Assembly (NCBI GenBank): GCA_028873515.1
Contig: JAGWIG010000014.1
Span: forward strand, 1 to 48,809
Length of the DNA: 48,809 bases
Reading direction: 5' to 3'
Source: Pseudomonadota bacterium
GTDB taxonomy: Bacteria > Pseudomonadota > Gammaproteobacteria > Burkholderiales > REEB80
The translations under genes and the position numbers were made by a program. The notes below the pieces were generated by a model. The model was not told the DNA's origin and did not search any database. It worked only from the letters and a program-made list of their open reading frames with translations. This document shows, piece after piece, positions 28,208-37,176 of the stretch. Position 1 is the first letter of the stretch, and each line of letters opens with the position of its first letter.

Positions 28208-28489
28208 ATGAAAAAAAAGATCTGCCCCCTCCTGTCACTAGTGTTCTTTTTACCCATGCAGAACGCACATGCGAATCAGACCCGATCCGTTGAACACTTC
28301 AGGAATAGTGATAAGGCCCAGGCAAGCTGCCCTGATGACATAGTAGTCTGGTTAAATCTCAATTCCGGAAAATTTTATTACAAGGGAAGTGATCTTTATT
28401 CACGGATTAAGCCGGGATCCTATGTTTGCAGGCAGACAGCCATCAAGGCTGGTGATCACCCTGCCCTTCATGTTCCTTTAATGTATTGA
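28208..28489 (+). CDS. Small secreted protein with VVWxNxxSGxxY motif
   Basis: From the chosen ATG the precursor has 93 residues with a signal peptide (MKKKICPLLSLVFFLPMQNA, cleavage after AHA). The mature domain CPDDIVVWLNLNSGKFYYKG, followed by DLYSRIKPGSYVCRQTAIKAG, matches a widespread proteobacterial motif (VVWVNxxSGVYH...G...YG.T..G.YMCE..A...G) found in small exported proteins of unknown role. Two Cys residues may form a disulfide. An in-frame start 36 bases earlier exists; neither has a strong ribosome site. Confidence 0.68.
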   Translation: MKKKICPLLSLVFFLPMQNAHANQTRSVEHFRNSDKAQASCPDDIVVWLNLNSGKFYYKGSDLYSRIKPGSYVCRQTAIKAGDHPALHVPLMY

Positions 28490-28572
28490 TTTCTTTCAAT
28501 CGCAGATTGAATCTCGGGGTACTGTCCCCTATCCTAGACTGGTCGATGAACCAAAATAAAATAATCCAGTGT

Positions 28573-29181
28573 TCAGTGTTCAAGATTCTCAACCTGTATC
28601 CTTCGCGCCAGCCAGGCTCCAATTTGCCTTACTATCAGCAAAGAAGCTTCGGATAGAGCTTTGACTCCACCTTGAGCATTATTCTGACGGGCCTCAACAT
28701 CCTGCACAAAACTCCTGCGTGCCAGCACAGCACGATCAGAAAGACGAATCAGCGTTGCATTCAGCCTTACCCGACCATAGCTCTGATCTGGTGTAACAAA
28801 AACCTGTTCGAAATCAATAAGATTGGTGGATAACTCCCAATCAGCATGATTTCCCGCTTTACGACCGGCTATCAGAACATCATGAGCAAGCAGGCCTCGC
28901 ATCAAGGGTGCGAGTAACTGTGGAGGCGGGCTTATCCAGCGACTCAATGCATAACGACGTACCTGCACGGGATCATTGTAAGTAAACCTGTAATAAATAT
29001 TTGTGGATTGGAGCCAGTCAAACGCATCGGGGTTCTGGACTACAACAGCTGTGCCCATTGATGACGAACCCTTCATGGCTGGCAACATGCCCAAATCATA
29101 ATGCTTCAGAGCCGGTCCCCGGGCAGGCAATGCCTGGCAGGCGACAAGAAATAACAGAAAAGAAAGACCCAGTTTTTTCAC
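28573..29181 (-). CDS. ABC-type transport auxiliary lipoprotein (PqiC/DUF330-like)
   Basis: The 202-residue protein has a lipoprotein signal with lipobox LVAC (Cys15), so it is anchored to a membrane in the periplasm. It contains the order typical of the auxiliary lipoprotein family: an early YDLGMLPAM strand, AVVVQNPDAFDWLQSTNIYYRF, a central ARR-type helix region, and RLNATLIRLSDRAVLARRSF near the end. In Mla/Pqi-type systems such lipoproteins dock the MCE protein to the outer membrane. It overlaps the MCE gene by 4 bases and ends the operon. Confidence 0.82.
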   Translation of the reverse strand: MKKLGLSFLLFLVACQALPARGPALKHYDLGMLPAMKGSSSMGTAVVVQNPDAFDWLQSTNIYYRFTYNDPVQVRRYALSRWISPPPQLLAPLMRGLLAHDVLIAGRKAGNHADWELSTNLIDFEQVFVTPDQSYGRVRLNATLIRLSDRAVLARRSFVQDVEARQNNAQGGVKALSEASLLIVRQIGAWLARRIQVENLEH

Positions 29182-30107
29182 TTTTTCTCCCTGACCTGAA
29201 ACCCTGGCTCACCAGGACCGGGAGGGTGTACCGGTCGACCGAAAATAAGCTGTTGAGGATACTCCTGCTGTTGCCTGAGAATTTCTTCCAGGAGCGTCGC
29301 ATTACGCGACAGTCTCGAAATAAGCCTATCAAGATCAGGAAGAGTTGAATCGTTGACTGTTTTGGCTGCTTTGGCAGCCCTGTCACCAGCAAGTCCAACT
29401 TTATCCAGAACACTCATTCTTTGCTTCAGTTCAGCTCCAAGCAAACCAAACTGCTTTACCATCTTATCTGTATCCTTCAGTGACTGATTCAACTGCCGGG
29501 TAGTTCCGGGTAGCTGTGAGACTGCCGGAGCCAGGGATTGTTCAAGATTCAGCAACTGTTGCGTAGCCTGGGATAGATTCTTTAGCATCTGACTTAAATT
29601 CTGCAGATTGTCATTATCAAGCAGGCGATTCATCCGATCGGCTATCTGCCTGAGATTAATCAGCAAAACCTGGCCTGTATCCCCTACCTGCTGAAGTAAC
29701 GACGGAAGCATATAAATGCGGCCAGGATTATCCGGACTGGTTTTAAGAGGCAGGCGGGTTGCCCCCTTGTCATTAAGTTCGATATAGGCAAGCCCGGTCA
29801 ACCCCTGATATTCAAGTTTTGCATAAGTTGTTCGCGTAATGAGTGTATCAGGCCGTACACCAATTCGAATGAGTATCGTACGGCCATCTCGGTCAAACCG
29901 GATATCCTGCACATGACCGACTTCTACACCACGGTACCTGACCAAAGCCTGCTGGTTCAATCCTGAAACAGAATTTTTGGTCACCACGAGATAAATGGAC
30001 AGATCACGAATATGATTCTGGCCAAACCATATAGCCCATCCAACAAGTGTTACCAGGAACAAAAGGGTAAACGATCCTACCCACAGGGCATATGATCGGT
30101 TCTCCAC
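29178..30107 (-). CDS. MlaD/MCE-family substrate-binding protein
   Basis: The 309-residue protein has one N-terminal membrane helix (ALWVGSFTLLFLVTLVGWAIWF) and then a single MCE domain (about residues 38-118: SIYLVVTKNSVSGLNQQALV, then VRYRGVEVGHVQDIRFD). A long C-terminal helical part is rich in Gln/Leu and may form the tube seen in other MCE proteins. It would carry phospholipids between inner and outer membrane. It directly follows the ATPase gene (no gap) and overlaps the lipoprotein gene (ATGA). Confidence 0.92.
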   Translation of the reverse strand: MENRSYALWVGSFTLLFLVTLVGWAIWFGQNHIRDLSIYLVVTKNSVSGLNQQALVRYRGVEVGHVQDIRFDRDGRTILIRIGVRPDTLITRTTYAKLEYQGLTGLAYIELNDKGATRLPLKTSPDNPGRIYMLPSLLQQVGDTGQVLLINLRQIADRMNRLLDNDNLQNLSQMLKNLSQATQQLLNLEQSLAPAVSQLPGTTRQLNQSLKDTDKMVKQFGLLGAELKQRMSVLDKVGLAGDRAAKAAKTVNDSTLPDLDRLISRLSRNATLLEEILRQQQEYPQQLIFGRPVHPPGPGEPGFQVREKK

Positions 30108-30875
30108 CTAATCCTCCGCACCATCTATAAGCACAAGTTCCGGTGAAAAATAGCTCTGGATGAATGGATGATCCACCTTTTTGACCTCCTCGACCGTTCC
30201 TTCAGCAATAATGCACCCATCAGCCAGTATCCCTACCCTGTTGCTTAAACCTTCAAGCAAACCCTGATCGTGGGTAATCATGACCACCGTCAAACCCAGT
30301 TGTTGGTGTAACTGTTCAATTAAAGCCCTGAACCGGACGCCTGCCACAGGATCCAGACCCGATGTAGGTTCGTCCAGAAATATTAATTCAGGTTCCAGCG
30401 CCAGGGCACGGGCAAGAGCCACACGCTTTACCATACCCCCGGAAAGGGCTGCAGGCAATTTATCGGCAACCTCAACATCCAAACCAGTCATAGCCAGTTT
30501 CTGCATGACCAATTCACCCACCAGCACTTCGTCCAGCACATGCAATTCACGTAATGGAAGGGCAATATTATCAAACACCGTCATGGCACTAACAAGGGCT
30601 CCCTGCTGAAACAATACCCCCCAGCGTGAACGGATTTTCTCCCGTGATTTATCATCTACCTTTTTCCAGTCTAGACCAAACAGGCGGATCTCTCCGTATG
30701 CAGGTTGCATCAACCCAATCATTTCCCGCAACAGCAAAGTTTTACCGCTTCCCGATCCACCCAGCAATGAAAAAATCTCGCCTGCCCTGATATGCAGGTT
30801 AACATCCCTATGCACCCAGTTACCATCTACCAGTGTGCCTACATGTTCACATTCAACGACAAAAGGAAGGATCAA
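30108..30875 (-). CDS. MlaF-like ABC transporter ATPase
   Basis: The 255-residue ATPase has Walker A LLGGSGSGKTLLLREM (residues 38-53), signature ALSGGMVKRVALARAL, Walker B ELIFLDEPTSGLDP and the switch His in VVMITHD. These belong to the MlaF/Ttg2A group that powers phospholipid transport by MCE systems. It overlaps the permease gene by 4 bases and abuts the MCE gene, so it is the core of the operon. Confidence 0.94.
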   Translation of the reverse strand: MILPFVVECEHVGTLVDGNWVHRDVNLHIRAGEIFSLLGGSGSGKTLLLREMIGLMQPAYGEIRLFGLDWKKVDDKSREKIRSRWGVLFQQGALVSAMTVFDNIALPLRELHVLDEVLVGELVMQKLAMTGLDVEVADKLPAALSGGMVKRVALARALALEPELIFLDEPTSGLDPVAGVRFRALIEQLHQQLGLTVVMITHDQGLLEGLSNRVGILADGCIIAEGTVEEVKKVDHPFIQSYFSPELVLIDGAED

Positions 30876-31582
30876 ACTCCAACTCCGGAAAAAATCACGG
30901 CAAAAACCGCATCAAGAATAATTACAAGGGTAATGGATATCACCACCGAGCGGGTAGTCCCACGCCCCAGGCTTTCACTGTCTGGGTGGATTCTTAAACC
31001 TATGTACGTTGCCATTAACGCAATCATTAAACCAAATACGACTCCTTTGCCTATGCCCAGCCATAAATTAACAATTGGCACGACCTCGGGGAGCCTGTGG
31101 AAAAAAAACTTGAAACCAATGCCCAGTTTTTCATATGCAATGAACATCCCCCCAGCCAAAGCCATAATATTGGTCCAGACCACAAGAAGCGGTAACGCCA
31201 GAGCAAGCCCCATGATTTTTGGCAATATAAGCCTTAGGGGCACCGAAATCCCCATGGCTGCAAGGGCATCCAGTTCCTGGGTTACCTGCATGGCGCCCAG
31301 TTCGGCTGTCATGGCCGACCCTGATCGACCTGCAACCAGTATTGCAGCAAGCAGGGGTCCCATCTCACGCAGGATTCCGATACCCAGCAAATTAATAACA
31401 TAAACATTGGCGCCATACATCTGAAGCTGTTGGGCGGACAGATAACTCAGGACGACACCTATCAAGCAGCCAACTAGCGCTGTAATCGGTAAAGCTGTCA
31501 CACCGGTTTTATAAATCGTTACTGAAAGCTCCTTCCATGGAAAACGGAAAGGATGCCACACAAGCCATGCACAGGTCTGCAC
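30872..31582 (-). CDS. MlaE-like permease, C-terminal part of a STAS-permease gene split by a frameshift
   Basis: The 236-codon frame holds the complete MlaE permease: PITALVGCLIGVVLSYLSAQ, EMGPLLAAILVAGRSGSAMTAE, MGISVPLRLILPK and later helices ending FSGVGV. The only start available is GTG. Upstream of it the same frame runs on without a stop back to the T8 run at 31625-31632 and reads LRESLEFIVFFGQL, the usual linker of fused STAS-MlaE proteins. The intact gene would therefore be 30872-32010. Either the split is real (slippage at the T8 run, phase variation or mutation) or the T8 run is one base short through a sequencing error. Confidence 0.85.
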   Translation of the reverse strand: MQTCAWLVWHPFRFPWKELSVTIYKTGVTALPITALVGCLIGVVLSYLSAQQLQMYGANVYVINLLGIGILREMGPLLAAILVAGRSGSAMTAELGAMQVTQELDALAAMGISVPLRLILPKIMGLALALPLLVVWTNIMALAGGMFIAYEKLGIGFKFFFHRLPEVVPIVNLWLGIGKGVVFGLMIALMATYIGLRIHPDSESLGRGTTRSVVISITLVIILDAVFAVIFSGVGV

Positions 31583-31620
31583 AAGCTGCCCAAAAAAAAC
31601 AATAAACTCCAGGCTTTCCC

Positions 31621-32010
31621 TCAGAAAAAAAATATGAAATATCCAATGACAACTATCGGCTGCAGCCAGTCATGTGAAGAGGAGCGCATCAATGGCTGGG
31701 GTAATCGGGAGATTTTCTCAATAACCGTGCGATCTGCATCTCGAATGTTTAGATGAACAGGCCATTTTCTTCCCCAGCCTCGCCAAATCATCAAGGCGCC
31801 CACTGAGTCCATCCCCTCAATTCCTGTCAAATCCCATTCCACCTCTTCATGCGCATATTTTGATACTTCATCGTACAGGGTTTCGTAGCCAGCCCCAATT
31901 TGTCCCAATCGCCAGATCCCGGATACAACCACGGCTTGTCCCGTCTTCCCGCTGACAGATGGTTTTTTCGTTAAACCATCATTTCCAGATTCGTCATTAC
32001 CATGGTTCAT
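31621..32010 (-). CDS. STAS domain, N-terminal part of the split MlaE-type permease
   Basis: The 129-residue frame contains an MlaB-like STAS domain (AVVVSGIWRLGQIGAGYETL, then EEVEWDLTGIEGMDSVGALM, LNIRDAD). It ends WLQPIVVIGYFIFFF and then TGA, immediately at the T8 run (31625-31632). Shifting by -1 at that run joins it to LRESLEFIVFFGQL and the permease, as in fused homologues. A TATAAT (minus strand, 32013-32018) lies only two bases before the ATG, so the start may be leaderless or misplaced. Only 22 bases separate this ATG from that of the divergent GGDEF-EAL gene. Confidence 0.75.
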   Translation of the reverse strand: MNHGNDESGNDGLTKKPSVSGKTGQAVVVSGIWRLGQIGAGYETLYDEVSKYAHEEVEWDLTGIEGMDSVGALMIWRGWGRKWPVHLNIRDADRTVIEKISRLPQPLMRSSSHDWLQPIVVIGYFIFFF

Positions 32011-32032
32011 CTATTATAACCCATTGAGTTTA

Positions 32033-34207
32033 ATGAACACCCTTAAATCATTTCTCCATACACCTTGTCATAACCACCAAGGATATGTTAATAAGGATAC
32101 CATTTACAGCATCATTAATAATCGAATAAAAATGGCGTTGCCAATAACCGATGCTCCTGATTGCCTGATTGATCCTTACGACATCGTCGGGGGTGTTTCT
32201 ACCACTGACGATGCCTGTCTGACAATCAATCCGAAAGGATACATTCTTGAAGCTAATGAAGTCGCACACCAGCTAATCAGGCTAGGTGACATAGCACGTT
32301 CGCCCAAAATTCTCGATTATTTTCATTCAGATGATCAACCTCATGCAGCCCAATGCCTTGCCCAGGCAGCAAAAGGGCAACCTGGCAAGTTTGCAGCAGT
32401 ATTCGAGCAGGCGAATGGTTTAACAAAATCATGCCTTGTCCTTTGTCATCCAGTCAGCAAAGGAAAGCAGGTCAAAAGCATCAACGTGATTATACGCAAC
32501 CAGAATATTCGGGCATTAAACCAGGAACTTCATATTAGTCGGTTGCAGGCAGAACTCATACTGTCATTACCAGATTTTGCTTCATGGGAACACAGCCTTA
32601 GGGACGGAACCCTTGTTAGCCATAACCTCTCGAACCTGATAGGACTTGATCCCTCACACCAGATCAGGACATTTGAAGAGTTTAGCGCTTTTGTTCATGA
32701 AAACGACCTGCACCGTTATCTTGAAAACTACCACCAACTCCTGGGCAACAATTCCATAGGTTTAATTGAATACAGGGTCAGCCTTGAAAATGGTCGCATA
32801 AGGTGGCTATCCGATCGTTTTCATATCATTAGCAATACAGAAGGGCAGCCTGCAAAGATTATTGGGGTGACCCGGGATATCACCTATCAGAAAAATACTG
32901 CAGCAGGTGAAGCACAATATTGTCCCCTTACGGGATTACCCAACCGCAACCTCTTCAGGCAACGGCTTGATCAAGCCATAAAACGCGCAAGCCGGACAGG
33001 CTTCCCGGGTTCCGTTTTTTTTATAGACCTCGACAAATTCAAGGAAATCAATGATTCACTAGGCCATGAAACCGGGGATCATATCCTGGTTGCTGTTGCC
33101 AACCGATTATCTGCATGTTTGAGAGAAACGGATACAGTAGCCCGATTAGGTGGCGATGAATTTACAATTCTTGTGGAAGACTTAAAACAGGTTGATCAGG
33201 CTGAACTGGTTGCCCAGAAAATTCTGGATGCGTTTACTTCGCCATTCATTTGTGACGGGAAAGAATTTTTTCTCACCGTAAGCATCGGAGTTTCATTATT
33301 CCCCATTGATACGGACGAAGTTGAAGATCTGCTTAAAAAAGCCGATCTGGCCATGTATCAGGCCAAGGATGAAGGCCGCAACAATTACCAGTTTTTTACA
33401 CCAGAAATCAACAAAAGATCAGTCGAGCGAATTACCATCAAGCGACAGTTGCGGGCAGCACTTGATCATCATGAACTTTGCCTGCAATACCAGCCTCAGG
33501 TAGATATCTATACCGGTGAAATTGTCGGTGTGGAAGCGCTGGTCCGGTGGCGCCATCCTGAACGAGGCCTCATTTCTCCAGCTCGTTTCATACCTATTGC
33601 CCAGGAAACAGGGCTCATTGTTCCCATAGGTGAATGGGTACTTGAAGCCGCCTGCAATCAATGCAAATCATGGATTGACATGGGATTGCCACCCATCAAG
33701 ATGGCTGTCAACCTGTCCCCTCGACAGCTTAAGGATACCCGCTTTCTAGACAGTATCCGAAAAATCATAGAACGGAGTGGACTTGATCCCCATTATCTTG
33801 AATTCGAGATTACCGAAGGACTCCTGATTGAAAATATACGGTTTGGGCGTCAAATTCTGGGTGAGCTTAAAGCAATGGGAATCCATCTAGCCCTCGATGA
33901 TTTTGGTACGGGTTATTCATCTTTGAGCTACCTGAAAGACTTGCCACTTGATATTCTGAAAATGGATGGTTCGTTTGTACGGAACCTTACAACTGAAACC
34001 CATAATTCGGTAATCGCCAGGACAATTATAGCCCTGGCTCACAGCCTTAATCTCAATGTTATAGCCGAAGGGGTAGAAACCCGGGAACAACTCGAACACC
34101 TGCGTGACCATGAGTGCATCTACGTCCAGGGATTTATATACAGCAAGCCAGTAGACGCCGGAGTCATGACACGGCGCCTGCGCCGGGGCCCTTTCAAGAT
34201 ACTCTGA
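32033..34207 (+). CDS. PAS-GGDEF-EAL cyclic-di-GMP signalling protein
   Basis: The 724-residue protein has an N-terminal PAS-like part (about residues 45-150), a PAS_3-type domain (about 170-285; WEHSLRDGTLVSHNLSNLIG to KIIGVTRDITYQK), a GGDEF domain with RLGGDEFTILVED and the inhibitory RETD just before it, and an EAL domain. The EAL domain keeps EALVRW, NLSPRQL, FEITEG, ALDDFGTGYSSL, ILKMDGSF, AEGVE and YVQGF, so both cyclase and phosphodiesterase could be active. No membrane helix is present. The start is uncertain: the ATGs at 32033 and 32132 both lack a ribosome site, and the first lies only 22 bases from the divergent STAS gene. Confidence 0.92.
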   Translation: MNTLKSFLHTPCHNHQGYVNKDTIYSIINNRIKMALPITDAPDCLIDPYDIVGGVSTTDDACLTINPKGYILEANEVAHQLIRLGDIARSPKILDYFHSDDQPHAAQCLAQAAKGQPGKFAAVFEQANGLTKSCLVLCHPVSKGKQVKSINVIIRNQNIRALNQELHISRLQAELILSLPDFASWEHSLRDGTLVSHNLSNLIGLDPSHQIRTFEEFSAFVHENDLHRYLENYHQLLGNNSIGLIEYRVSLENGRIRWLSDRFHIISNTEGQPAKIIGVTRDITYQKNTAAGEAQYCPLTGLPNRNLFRQRLDQAIKRASRTGFPGSVFFIDLDKFKEINDSLGHETGDHILVAVANRLSACLRETDTVARLGGDEFTILVEDLKQVDQAELVAQKILDAFTSPFICDGKEFFLTVSIGVSLFPIDTDEVEDLLKKADLAMYQAKDEGRNNYQFFTPEINKRSVERITIKRQLRAALDHHELCLQYQPQVDIYTGEIVGVEALVRWRHPERGLISPARFIPIAQETGLIVPIGEWVLEAACNQCKSWIDMGLPPIKMAVNLSPRQLKDTRFLDSIRKIIERSGLDPHYLEFEITEGLLIENIRFGRQILGELKAMGIHLALDDFGTGYSSLSYLKDLPLDILKMDGSFVRNLTTETHNSVIARTIIALAHSLNLNVIAEGVETREQLEHLRDHECIYVQGFIYSKPVDAGVMTRRLRRGPFKIL

Positions 34208-34278
34208 CTTCAATCAGGGATGCATTCCGGCAAGCTTGGCGCTACAATCAACCCCTGTTTCATTGACCGGGAAGAATC

Positions 34279-34611
34279 GTGTACCCATTTATCTTTTTTT
34301 CTTTAACCATATGCATCGGGTTAATGCTCGCAATCCGCCCTCTGGGATTCTTCACCCAGCCCCGTTTAACCTCTCTGATGCATGTCATCTCAGGGACAGT
34401 CGCCCTATTCTGGCTATATCTTGAAATTCACAACGGGACAAAGAATCTTTTCAGGAATAATGCGTTGCTCCTCTTTTGCATTACCTTTTTCCTTGGACTG
34501 GTCATGCTGCTACTACGACTAACCAAACAACCCCGGTTTATGACCTTGATTGTCATGCATGGCTTGTTTGCGGGGCTGGCCCTTACCGTTCTGGGTTTAA
34601 GCCTGTTTTGA
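34279..34611 (+). CDS. Small four-helix membrane protein, unknown function
   Basis: The 110-residue protein has four hydrophobic helices: FIFFSLTICIGLMLAIRPL, LMHVISGTVALFWLYLEI, ALLLFCITFFLGLVMLLL and LIVMHGLFAGLALTVLGLSL. A His in the second and one in the fourth helix (SLMHV, IVMHG) could bind haem or metal, but that is only an observation. It starts with GTG behind GGGAAG. It follows the GGDEF-EAL gene by about 70 bases and converges on uppP. Confidence 0.6.
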   Translation: MYPFIFFSLTICIGLMLAIRPLGFFTQPRLTSLMHVISGTVALFWLYLEIHNGTKNLFRNNALLLFCITFFLGLVMLLLRLTKQPRFMTLIVMHGLFAGLALTVLGLSLF

Positions 34612-34657
34612 ACCAAGCTAGGGACTGTGCAATTACTGTTTAAGGTTTAGTCTTAGC

Positions 34658-35491
34658 TCAAGAAAAATGAAGCGCCAATGCTACGATACCCGCAATAAGA
34701 CAATAAAATCCAAAAGGTCTAAGTGCTGCAGCCTCGTGTTTTTTAAAATACCGCATCAGGAACCACGTACTCATCCATGAAAACAAACCAGCCAGAAGTC
34801 CAGCAAGAATAATGGTGCCCAAGGGAACACCCGGTGTCAGGTGATGAAATAATTTCGGTACTTCAAGAAGTCCTGCTGCTGAAATGATTGGGGTAGCCAA
34901 TAAAAAAGAAAAGCGGGCTGAAGCTTCATAGTCAAGGCCAATAAAAAGCCCGGCAACAAGCGTGGCTCCAGAACGCGACATACCAGGGATCAAGGCCAGC
35001 GCCTGGGCACACCCAACCAGTATGGCATCTCCAAATCCCAAGCGATCCATGGTACGGCCAGACAGAATACTTTTTTTAAGGCGATCTCCCATTATCAGCA
35101 TGATGCCATTGAGAATGAGGCAGATGGCTACAATAACATACCCTCCAAAAAGACGGCTTAACGGGTGTTCAAAAAACAGGCCCAACAATCCTGCAGGGAT
35201 TGAACCAACAGCCAGCATTGCCAGGAGGGCTGTAGAGGGATCTTTCAGATTTCCGCGTGTTTTAATCGCCGATCCGATTAACTGATACCAATCCTTCCAG
35301 AAATAAAGCAGCATTGCCGAAGCGGTTCCAAGATGTAAAATCACAACAAATGGTAAAAACCATGGAGCAGTTCGATCAATAGACCACTTGAATATCGCAG
35401 GAACAAGCACACTGTGACCCAGGCTGCTAATTGGAAAGAGTTCGGTTACACCCTGCATGATTGCGATTAGATATAAGTGCAAAGTTGTCAT
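34658..35491 (-). CDS. uppP: Undecaprenyl-diphosphate phosphatase
   Basis: The 277-residue integral membrane protein has the BacA/UppP signatures: QGVTELFPISSLGHS at about residues 13-27 with the catalytic Glu, and LIPGMSRSGATLVAGLFIG in the second repeat with the catalytic Arg/Ser. Eight hydrophobic helices are visible. It dephosphorylates undecaprenyl diphosphate to recycle the lipid carrier of cell-wall synthesis. The common form has GVTEFLPISS; here the two residues are swapped (GVTELFPISS). The start at 35491 was chosen because CGGAATAAAC precedes it and it matches the family start. Confidence 0.94.
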   Translation of the reverse strand: MTTLHLYLIAIMQGVTELFPISSLGHSVLVPAIFKWSIDRTAPWFLPFVVILHLGTASAMLLYFWKDWYQLIGSAIKTRGNLKDPSTALLAMLAVGSIPAGLLGLFFEHPLSRLFGGYVIVAICLILNGIMLIMGDRLKKSILSGRTMDRLGFGDAILVGCAQALALIPGMSRSGATLVAGLFIGLDYEASARFSFLLATPIISAAGLLEVPKLFHHLTPGVPLGTIILAGLLAGLFSWMSTWFLMRYFKKHEAAALRPFGFYCLIAGIVALALHFS

Positions 35492-35646
35492 GTTTATTCC
35501 GAAAAAAATCATGGCCAGTATATGAATGACTGTACGAACAGACTTCCTGCACCATTCGGTGAATCTGGCCTAGCCAACCCAGATGAAGTCAATGCCCTGG
35601 TTATGCCTGAACTGAAATTCAGGCGCGAAAACTTCAGATCCCGGAA

Positions 35647-36162
35647 TCAATCAATAGGTGAAAGCGGATCCATAGGCGAAGTTTCATCCTTCATTTTCAA
35701 ACTATGGACGAGTACACCAAGACTCTCACCAAGCATGGCAATAGTCTCATCAGGCAGATTACGCAATGCATCAGTCAAAACACCCTGTACCGGTCCAGGG
35801 GCATGTTTAAATACCTCTTCCCCAGCTTCCGTAAGATAAAGCCTGACTACTCTTTGATCATCTTTACTGCGTTCCCGCCAAAGAAATTTCTTTCGATCAA
35901 GTTTATCCAGCAAATTACTCAAGGTCGACTGATGAATGGCCAATACCCGGGCCAAATCAGAAGAACGCATACCTGGCCGGTTGGCAAGTTCCCCCAAAAC
36001 CCACAATTCTGCTCCACTTACTCCACACTGTTCCTTGATTTTTTCGGAATGGCGTTTTACCGATTTAACAACAGTACGAAAATATTTCAATACTTCCCGG
36101 ATTTGGGCAGATCGATGATCTTCGAAATTCTCGTCTCGAATTCCACAATTTGATTCTTTCAT
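35647..36162 (-). CDS. MarR-family transcriptional regulator
   Basis: The 171-residue protein has a winged helix: CGVSGAELWVLGELANRPGM, SSDLARVLAIHQSTLSNLLD (recognition helix) and the wing FLWRERSKDDQRVVRLYLTE. N- and C-terminal helices would form the dimer interface. Ligand and targets are unknown; such regulators often control a neighbouring gene or themselves. The start at 36162 follows GAGGGAAAC. It lies 155 bases upstream of uppP on the same strand, so uppP could be a target or co-transcribed. Confidence 0.9.
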   Translation of the reverse strand: MKESNCGIRDENFEDHRSAQIREVLKYFRTVVKSVKRHSEKIKEQCGVSGAELWVLGELANRPGMRSSDLARVLAIHQSTLSNLLDKLDRKKFLWRERSKDDQRVVRLYLTEAGEEVFKHAPGPVQGVLTDALRNLPDETIAMLGESLGVLVHSLKMKDETSPMDPLSPID

Positions 36163-36541
36163 GTTTCCCTCTAATACACCGGAATGGTCAGACGGTTCCA
36201 GCATCTCTGTATAAACTGCTATTCTGGCCTAAAAATTGCCACCTGAATCGTAAAAAAACTTCAGGATATTAACCTGATTAATCCATCTTAAATTAAAACT
36301 CTAATCGCATGCTGTCTAGTACAACGCTTTTTCCCAAAACTTTTGCCACGCGTATCATGCCTCATCGGAAAAAAAATTGCATCGGGTTGCTTAATTAATA
36401 TCGAAAAAATTTTATCCTTCACTTCAGACTTGAAAAAATTTCCCCTTAACCCAACTGGCAGACATCAGTCCAGATACAGGATTGATCACATCTATATCAT
36501 GAGTTAATATTATAAAGGTTTGAAATATAGAAGGATATAAT
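36163..36541. other. Divergent promoter region of marR and a small gene
   Basis: The stretch is AT-rich and carries no gene. AGAAGGATATAAT just before 36542 is the ribosome site of the small gene. Possible -10 sequences (TATTAT, TATAAT) are frequent, and no single promoter can be picked. Confidence 0.35.
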
Positions 36542-36736
36542 GTGAATATTCAGGAAATCGGAGCCACACCCATCCCGATTCCCGTCTCAGCCAGGGGACG
36601 TCAGGATTTTATCCGGCGTCAAACCAGTCAAACCGGGGATACACACCCTGTTCCTGGCGAAAAGAAAAAAAATTCCACTTCAGAATCAGAAGATAGCGAA
36701 CGCATGCTTGGTCGCTATATCGATATTTATATCTGA
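36542..36736 (+). CDS. Small hydrophilic protein, unknown function
   Basis: The 64-residue protein begins MNIQEIGATPIPIPVSARGR and ends LGRYIDIYI, with a charged Ser/Lys-rich middle. The ATPIPIPV start and the IDxY end resemble a family of short proteins I have seen in betaproteobacteria, without known role. The start codon is GTG behind AGAAGGA. The length is near the limit of confidence, but the ribosome site and the composition support it. Confidence 0.5.
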   Translation: MNIQEIGATPIPIPVSARGRQDFIRRQTSQTGDTHPVPGEKKKNSTSESEDSERMLGRYIDIYI

Positions 36737-36960
36737 GCACTGGAAACAAGCAGACTATTCGGGTATAGTCTCTGCAAACGGGATAGGCTGCAGAATCCAC
36801 TCAGGCATCACCATCTTAACCCGAATCAGGAATTCTTGTTTAATTTTACCTGGGGGTAATCCAGGACTGGTTTTAAGAATGTACCGAAACCCATCGATAT
36901 CAAGACGGTCGAGTTAAAACATATCCAAGTAATCAGAAGACCTGCGATAGGAGTCTACAA

Positions 36961-37161
36961 ATGTCACTAAACTCAATTCTCTCTATGGCTAAAACAACTG
37001 GACAGATTGCGCTTGCCTGTACAGCAGTGTTCGCACTCATGCGTGCAGGAAAAGTAACAAAATCAAAATTTCAGCGCCGATCTGGTAATCAATTCGGCTT
37101 TCTGGAAAATATCGAACACTACCAGCCCAATGAATTAGCCGATTGCCACTGGCTGTCTTAA
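36961..37161 (+). CDS. Small protein with one hydrophobic segment, unknown
   Basis: The 66-residue protein has a hydrophobic N-terminal half (SMAKTTGQIALACTAVFALM), a basic middle (RAGKVTKSKFQRRSGN) and a polar tail. It could be a one-helix membrane protein. TAGGAGTCTACAA precedes the ATG at a good distance. It is convergent with the HDOD gene (16 bases apart). No family is recognised. Confidence 0.5.
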   Translation: MSLNSILSMAKTTGQIALACTAVFALMRAGKVTKSKFQRRSGNQFGFLENIEHYQPNELADCHWLS

Positions 37162-37176
37162 ACCGTAAAGACGATA

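Noticed and set aside
35704-36153. 149-codon plus-strand frame
   Set aside because: It lies antisense over the MarR regulator, whose domain is clear; no ribosome site.
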